A stretch of DNA of 64,000 nucleotides from Apteryx mantelli. Its lineage: Eukaryota > Chordata > Aves > Apterygiformes > Apterygidae. Below the pieces are notes generated by a model. It saw only the letters and a program-made list of their open reading frames with translations, did no database searches and was not told the DNA's origin. Position 1 is the first letter of the stretch, and each line of letters starts with the position of its first letter. Position numbers and translations under genes: made by a program. The stretch spans positions 19,311,207 through 19,375,206 of the forward strand of contig NC_089983.1 of assembly GCF_036417845.1 (NCBI RefSeq), read 5' to 3'. This document shows, in pieces, positions 53,005-64,000 of this stretch.

Positions 53005-55582
53005 AATACATTTCTAGTCCTTCAGGTTTCTAGGTTATAAAGAAATCTTTGAAGATTTAGCTTAACAACAGAATGAAGAAGCCTAAATTCTTATATGGTT
53101 GTAACCTACATCCCTTTCCTTCCCTGCCATAACAGCAGCTTTCTTCATACTATAACTCTCCCTTTTCTCAGAAACACTCTGGTTCCCTTCCATATCCCTT
53201 TGGCTCACCCCCACAGTAAGCTTAAATCCCATAATGCTTCCTATCTATTTTTTACGGATTGTTGGTCAGACAGGAGACGACATGCTGTAGCTAGTCCAGA
53301 GCTATCAGCATGCTGACTAATGAGTAATAAGCACATGCTCATTGGCTAATTAAATGTTGCCAGAAAGAATGGGTAATGGTTGGGCTCCATTTGCCTTCTC
53401 CTCAGGGAGGGCATTAGTAATCTCCTCCTCCTCTGCATTGTCACTGTTTTTTCATAAAACTCACAATAACATAGTATCTTCGAAACCTCTGTATCTGTCA
53501 GATTTGGTCTATATTTTCTAAGTACAAAAGTAGGAAAGGAAAGGAGAAGCTGACAGATAGGTAGAGGGATGTTACGTGAGCTGCCTTCTTTTGAAGGAAA
53601 CACATTCTTGTATTGCTTGATTTTGGGGGCCTGACTCATGATGTTGAATAGTTGGGATTGGGAATACTCTTCAGTATTGGCAGGCACAGTGGGTAGAATG
53701 ACACAAATCCCAAAGATAATATTAAAATGCCATAGAGTTCAGTAAGATGTGAATTTCATTTTTAACTCTTTTGTGTCATTGGTGGCAATGTATTTTTTCC
53801 TTTTTATTATTATTATTTTTGCAAGAGTTTTTTGGAATTATTTATATCTGGTTACTTTGGCATCTGCTCTTATGTCTGTGGTTATCACTTTCCAAAAACA
53901 CCACAAACAACAGAAGTCAAAAAGAAAGATAAACAACTCACCTACTGTATGCTTAGAAAAATCAGATCCTTCATTAAGTCCTGATGAAGCTGCAACTATT
54001 TAAGCTTTATTTCAAATTCTTGCAGCCTCATACAAAAGAAACAAATGGCAACGGTGGCAACAACAACAACGAAAGATGAAGAGAAAGTTACTCTACTAAC
54101 TGTCTAGAAGTTGTTCAGAGTACAACATCTAATATTGATACGAAATACATTTTATGAGGGAAATACTAGAAAAATATTGCTTTTGGTTGTGCACCTACTG
54201 GTGAATTCTGGGGATTTTATCATCTTTGATAGCATCTATGTTACCATTCCAATTGCCATTGCTATCTCCCACTTCTAAGTAACAAGCAGATACATGGTTC
54301 TTAGTAAGATACTTTTACTGCAACGTGCCAGCTTGGTGGCTGAGGGCAAGCTGAATTCTCTTTCAGAGACCATTATGATTCCTTGTAAACAGGAGAAAAC
54401 TTTGGTCCAGCAGTCATAAATAAATGCCTCACCAAGGGGGAAAAATATGACCTTTTTTTGCAGACTAACAGAATTGTTGCAAAAGACTGGGAAAAAATTG
54501 TGAATTTCTTTATGCATTAGCTCATAAGCTAGCCACAGTCAGAGTAGGAAAGACCTCAAAGGAGAAAGAGCAGGCCAAATGCAAGTGTGGCCCCTGACCA
54601 CCCACAAGCTGTTGCAGACCACATTCAAAGAGGAGACACAGTCTTGGAGGCATTGCTTCTCTGACCACTTCTTTGTACCCCCTCCAATACAGTTAGTGGC
54701 TTATAGCCATAATCTGTCAGAGCATTTAATTACTCTGATATTAATGACTGTATCATTATTTCCACTTGTTAATTGATGGATCATAATTCTCTTTAAAAAG
54801 TTTTTATAGTCTAAGTACATGCCAAGGTCCCCACCTAGGAGCAGATTCCCTTTTATAACAAATTGTTTAAGCCATTCTAATTTTAAAAAAGTTGAAAGAA
54901 TAAAAAACAGTTTTATTATGACAGACTTCCATTGCAATAACAGTAAAGAAAAGAAAAGGAAAAAAAAGAACACTGGAATCTGAAACAGGGTTAGTCCTTT
55001 TCAAAAAGGTTCTTATTGTGAATCATCATATGCACCTTCCATAAAGATCCAGGACTTGAAATGCACTGGCCTCTCTAGATTAAAAGAACACTAACAGCCT
55101 GCTTAAAATAATATCTGTTATAGACATGGCAGGAAGTCTCTATTGAGAAACTCAAATTTATCCTGACTTCGAGTTCCAGTGAACCATGCACCCATTTACA
55201 TTTCCATATGTCGAGAATAGTTGCACAAACAAATGCTCAGGAGATAAGTCGTCAAACTGCTTGCTTCAAACATAGATTTTGCTGGAATCAGAATACCACA
55301 ATCTGACCCTAACGCCATATGCCTGGAATTTGTGAGCATGATACATTTATTGCTTGCATCAGCTTTACACCAGTGTAGGACAATCAATTTCAATTGAATA
55401 CTTGTGATTTACATCACTGGTAATGACCTGAATATTAGGCTCAGTTCTCTGCTATGTAGTGAATATCCATGCCCTGGAAAGGTGATACAAAATAATATGA
55501 ACGAAGAGGCAGAAAAGCAGCTTTTTGAAAGTTCTGCCCCACACCAGTCCGTTTGCTAATTTTTTTCCTGTATGAACATATG

Positions 55583-55600
55583 CCCCCCCCCCCCAAAAAA
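55583..55600. repeat. C12A6 homopolymer tract
   Basis: A run of twelve C followed by six A; a simple repeat in the MSTN upstream region. Confidence 0.85.
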
Positions 55601-56863
55601 TAAAAGTTCGCTACATCTTTACGTGTATTCAAAATCAAAAAAGAAGAGAAACTCATAAAGAAACTGCCAATTTGGTCCTAACTTAGGCAAACTATGGCAT
55701 ATCTAATTCTAGGATTTATGTTTACTGTTAAAAAAAAAAAAAAGCCACCTTCCAAACTAAGTATGAATGCCAAAATCCTTGCTAATACTACATCAGATGT
55801 GAGCTATATTGTTGTATGCTTTTATAAATCATAAACTGTAAAACCATGTCTAGATGTATCTCTTTTATTAAGACTTGCTTGCAGATATAGATGTGCCATC
55901 TACTTTAGAGCAGAAAGCATATTAAAACTGTACTTTTAAAATATAAGCAGAATATAGAGAATTTACACATATTTCAGCAGAAATCAAAAGAAGCACAGGA
56001 AGACATCACTAAGTTGGTATAATACAAAGATATTTCAACTGAAATAAAAGATGTCATGGAAAAAGATGATATATTCACAGTACGGATTTAAGTATTTTAA
56101 TTCTTTCAGTACTTTCATCGATAATGTGAAAAGCAAACTGGACTATTTCTGTATAATATTAGAGTGAGTAGCTAATGATATTCCTTAAAAAACTACCTTT
56201 TCTACTAAAGTTCTCTCAATATTGGATTTACTGCCAAGGATTCTGCTGACCTAATGAAAGGCATTAAGAGGAGATAAATTCATTTTACATAATTAATAGT
56301 TCACACCATTCAGTAAAGGATGTGCACTATTGATTTTTATATATGCTAAAGGAACAAACAGGCAGACATGAATTTACTTATAAGAATATATGCACAAGAT
56401 ATTCGGTAGTACTTTAGACTTTTTCCCCTATTATGGTTTTCTGAACTATAAACTGCTGAATGTATTTTACTTGTTGAGCAAAATAAATTAGTGGTTTGCA
56501 ATGTATTTATAAAGTATTTTTCCTGCCTGCTAATAATAACCTCTTGGGATTAAAAAAATAAATAAATAAAAAATGCAAACTTCTAGTAAAAAATACTGAT
56601 AGAAGTCTTAAGCAACTTTAGCAAGACCTCTGCCTTGATTAATAGTAAAAATATACAGTCAGTGTATATTTAAAGATGATAGTGTTGTCTCTCAGTTCTG
56701 CTGCTCATAATACTGGAAATATATCCTTTCAGTATGTGAAGGCATATCCTCTATGAAATGACCAGATAAATCAGTTCACCCTTGGCTGTAACCAAATGCT
56801 GTCTAGTGACTTGTGATAGACAGGGCTTTAACCTCTGACAGCTAGATTCATTGTTGGTACAAC

Positions 56864-56878
56864 AACCAATCATTGGTT
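56864..56878. promoter_or_regulatory. MSTN: Back-to-back CCAAT boxes upstream of MSTN
   Basis: AACCAAT, one C, then ATTGGTT form a perfect 15-bp palindrome with a CCAAT box on each strand. It lies about 30 bp before the first TATA box and about 75 bp before the likely transcription start. CCAAT is the binding core for NF-Y. Confidence 0.7.
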
Positions 56879-56908
56879 TTGACGACATGAGCCTAATCAA
56901 AGTTGGAG

Positions 56909-56937
56909 TATAAAAACCCCCTTGGAATATATAAGGT
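56909..56937 (+). promoter_or_regulatory. MSTN: MSTN core promoter, two TATA boxes
   Basis: TATAAAA at 56909-56915 is followed by a second TATATAAG-like box at about 56927-56934. Mammalian MSTN promoters, as I remember them, also have two TATA motifs in the same surroundings, with TTGGAAT between them and GTGTGGCAAG and TGTCTCTCAGA downstream, all of which are seen here. Transcription probably starts near 56940. Confidence 0.85.
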
Positions 56938-56939
56938 AC

Positions 56940-57063
56940 ACCAGTGTGGCAAGCTGTCTCTCAGATTGCATTTGCTTTTACGGATCTGTTTAGTACTAAA
57001 AGAAAAAGAGAAAGGGTGAGGGGAAAAAAAAAAAGGAAAAAAAGCTGCACTGAATGTGAGATC
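56940..57063 (+). other. MSTN: MSTN 5' UTR (approximate start)
   Basis: About 124 nt, A-rich, between the inferred start site and the MSTN ATG. It contains a start-stop element, ATGTGA, at 57054-57059. The frame upstream of the ATG is open back to about 56944 but contains no in-frame ATG, so the start at 57064 stands. Confidence 0.75.
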
Positions 57064-57436
57064 ATGCAAAAGCTAGCAATCTATGTTTATATTTACCTGT
57101 TCATGCTGATTTCAGTTGATCCGGTGGCTCTTGATGATAGTAGTCAGCCAACAGAGAATGCTGAAAAAGATGGACTGTGCAATGCTTGTACATGGAGACA
57201 GAATACAAAATCTTCCAGAATAGAAGCCATAAAAATTCAAATCCTCAGCAAACTGCGCCTGGAACAAGCTCCTAATATTAGCAGGGATGTTATTAAACAA
57301 CTTTTACCCAAAGCTCCTCCGCTACAGGAATTGATTGATCAGTATGACGTCCAGAGAGATGATAGTAGTGATGGTTCTTTGGAAGATGATGACTATCATG
57401 CCACAACTGAAACTATTATCACAATGCCTACAGAGT
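57064..57436 (+). CDS. MSTN: Myostatin (GDF8) exon 1: signal peptide and propeptide start
   Basis: Myostatin is a secreted TGF-beta-family ligand that restrains skeletal muscle growth through activin type II receptors and SMAD2/3. The exon is 373 nt, the same length as in mammals, and ends in phase 1 at a gtaagt donor. It encodes [19 protein letters not shown] (signal peptide, about residues 1-23), then propeptide residues to 124. Visible features are the N-glycosylation site NIS at 71-73, the inhibitory helix region around [20 protein letters not shown], and the Arg98-Asp99 bond (VQRDD) where tolloid proteases release the latent complex in mammals. The ATG context is atcATGC. Residues differing from chicken as I remember it include Leu15 and Asp25. 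Confidence 0.97.
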
Positions 57437-62884
<5,448 letters not shown>

Positions 62885-63855
62885 GATCATCGTTAGATCC
62901 GCTACTTCATAAATTGTGGAAGCTACCAAAAAAAGTTATATCCCCTCATCAGTCCGAAACTGTGAAATCATGTACACTAGGCATTGCTGACATCCAATAT
63001 GCTGTATGATAGGCTATCGTACAGAACAGATTTAGTACAATACAAGCTACAGAATGTGAACTAAAAGACAATATAGATACCTAATGGCTGGCTTTTAACC
63101 AGTGAAAAAGAAAAACTACAATCAAAATCATCGGATTTAACAAATGAATTTCTTACATTGCAAGGGAATCAATATTCAGTCATTCAGACGCAAATTTATA
63201 TGCAGGTTTCAACATATGCTGGTAGTCAAAAGCAAGCTCCTTGCCACCTGAGAACAGAAGGAGTGGGCTTTTAAATCTATTTCTTCACAGCTTCATTTAA
63301 TATTGTATTTACAGGAAAATATATACCGGTAACATATACACCACTACACAATACCACCAGAATTGTCCTTAAACACTTGAATATATAGTGCAGAATGGTG
63401 AAATGTATAAAATGAAATTCCACATAATGGACAAATCCTGAAATTGGGGATGGTATAGTGTATTTAGAGTGTTTCCATTCCTTTCTTTTATTAGTATGTT
63501 AGTAATCAATGGCAATGGTGCTACGTAAGCAGGCTGAGTAAATATAAAGATAATTATCTAATTGAAAGAATTTAGAATAATAATGAATTTGCCCTCTCCT
63601 CAGGTACAATACTATTCAACATTCGCAAGAAACAGATATTTTTTAAATGAAAGCGAACAGTTTTCTAGATGTAGTAAAACAAAAGGCAGCAGAGAAGTCT
63701 AACATTGAAATTATAATCCCACATTATAATCTGCCTTTGCAACATTACCATTTGCACTATGATAAACCAATGCAAATAGTTGGTTGCTACAGATATCGTT
63801 TAAAAAAAAAATGATATAGCTGACTTGTGTAATATGTATGCATCAATATTTTGTA

Positions 63856-63861
63856 AATAAA
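63856..63861 (+). terminator. MSTN: MSTN poly(A) signal 1
   Basis: A canonical AATAAA in ttgtaaataaatg, followed by T-rich sequence, 972 nt past the stop codon. Confidence 0.7.
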
Positions 63862-63933
63862 TGTTTATTTTTTAATCACTGTTGGTATATGTTCATGGCA
63901 AGAAAAGAATGAAGTTAACCTGTATTTTAGTTT

Positions 63934-63939
63934 AATAAA
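63934..63939 (+). terminator. MSTN: MSTN poly(A) signal 2
   Basis: A canonical AATAAA in tttaataaatag, 78 nt after the first. Either could be used; this one would end the transcript just before the window edge. Confidence 0.65.
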
Positions 63940-64000
63940 TAGCCTTCTCTTCATAATATGATTTCCTGGATTTTAACACAGTAATATGTAGGTAAAATAA

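Larger units (their letters stand above)
27971..56850. other. Gene-free intergenic span between C2orf88 and MSTN
   Basis: About 29 kb of AT-rich DNA lies between two head-to-head genes. I found no exon or RNA gene in it that I could support. It holds a CR1 fragment (37731-38018), a palindrome (30327-30346), a GC-rich hairpin patch (30601-30835), simple repeats, a diverged repeat pair (41563-41630 and 44972-45040) and unexplained GC-rich patches near 31.4-31.8, 48.47-48.66 and 51.72-52.06 kb. Distal MSTN regulatory elements are plausible here, but none can be named from sequence alone. Confidence 0.6.
62885..63955 (+). other. MSTN: MSTN 3' UTR (approximate end)
   Basis: About 1.07 kb of AT-rich sequence after the TGA, ending about 16 nt past the second AATAAA. 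I looked for the ACATTCC seed match to miR-1/miR-206 known from Texel sheep and did not see it. Confidence 0.75.

Noticed and set aside
53749-54003. Small hydrophobic protein with a possible membrane segment (84 codons, +)
   Set aside because: The hydrophobic look comes from a T-rich tract. There is no homology or gene context.
54701-54973. Leucine/phenylalanine-rich 90-codon - strand frame
   Set aside because: It is produced by A-rich + strand simple sequence (aagaaaagaaaaggaaaaaaa) and not a real protein.
56944-57063. N-terminal extension of myostatin upstream of MQKL
   Set aside because: The upstream in-frame sequence has no ATG, only a GTG, and is A/K-rich leader sequence. The known start with its signal peptide is at 57064.

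Overview
The window is vertebrate nuclear DNA, almost certainly from a bird. It is AT-rich with long introns and intergenic spans and one large CpG island. It holds a CR1 retroposon 3' fragment, and its gene order is HIBCH, then C2orf88 (smAKAP), then MSTN, the usual vertebrate arrangement around myostatin. The species cannot be fixed. The myostatin mature domain is typical of birds, and the prepro-region differs at a few residues from the chicken protein as I remember it. Only about 2% of the window is protein-coding.

Layout. From 1 to about 11.8 kb (+ strand) lies the 3' end of HIBCH, the mitochondrial valine-catabolic 3-hydroxyisobutyryl-CoA hydrolase: its last three coding exons (4855-4974, 6143-6176, 11180-11295), a 3' UTR and a poly(A) signal. 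No other HIBCH exon was found, so the 5' part lies left of the window. From 11.8 to 16.1 kb is a convergent intergenic segment with a small orphan CpG-rich patch near 13.73-13.97 kb. C2orf88, encoding the small membrane A-kinase anchoring protein, is on the - strand. Its whole 90-residue coding region is one exon (16226-16498), and its promoter is probably the CpG island at about 26.5-27.97 kb. From 28 to 56.85 kb is a gene-free span of about 29 kb between C2orf88 and MSTN. It contains the CR1 fragment (37.73-38.02 kb), a GC-rich hairpin patch (30.6-30.84 kb), simple repeats and a few unexplained GC-rich patches. From 56.86 kb to near the end lies the complete three-exon MSTN gene (+ strand): CCAAT/TATA promoter, 375-codon CDS, two introns and a 3' UTR of about 1 kb with two AATAAA signals.

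How the genes relate. HIBCH and C2orf88 are tail to tail; C2orf88 and MSTN are head to head. The three proteins share no pathway: valine degradation in mitochondria, PKA type I anchoring at the plasma membrane, and a secreted TGF-beta-family brake on muscle growth. The linkage is conserved synteny, not an operon. I found no clearly undescribed coding system. The best leads are regulatory: a start-stop uORF just before the MSTN AUG, back-to-back CCAAT boxes in a perfect palindrome in the MSTN promoter, an open reading frame running from MSTN exon 2 into intron 2 that would give a propeptide-only product, two long perfect palindromes, and the orphan CpG patch with a strong splice donor.
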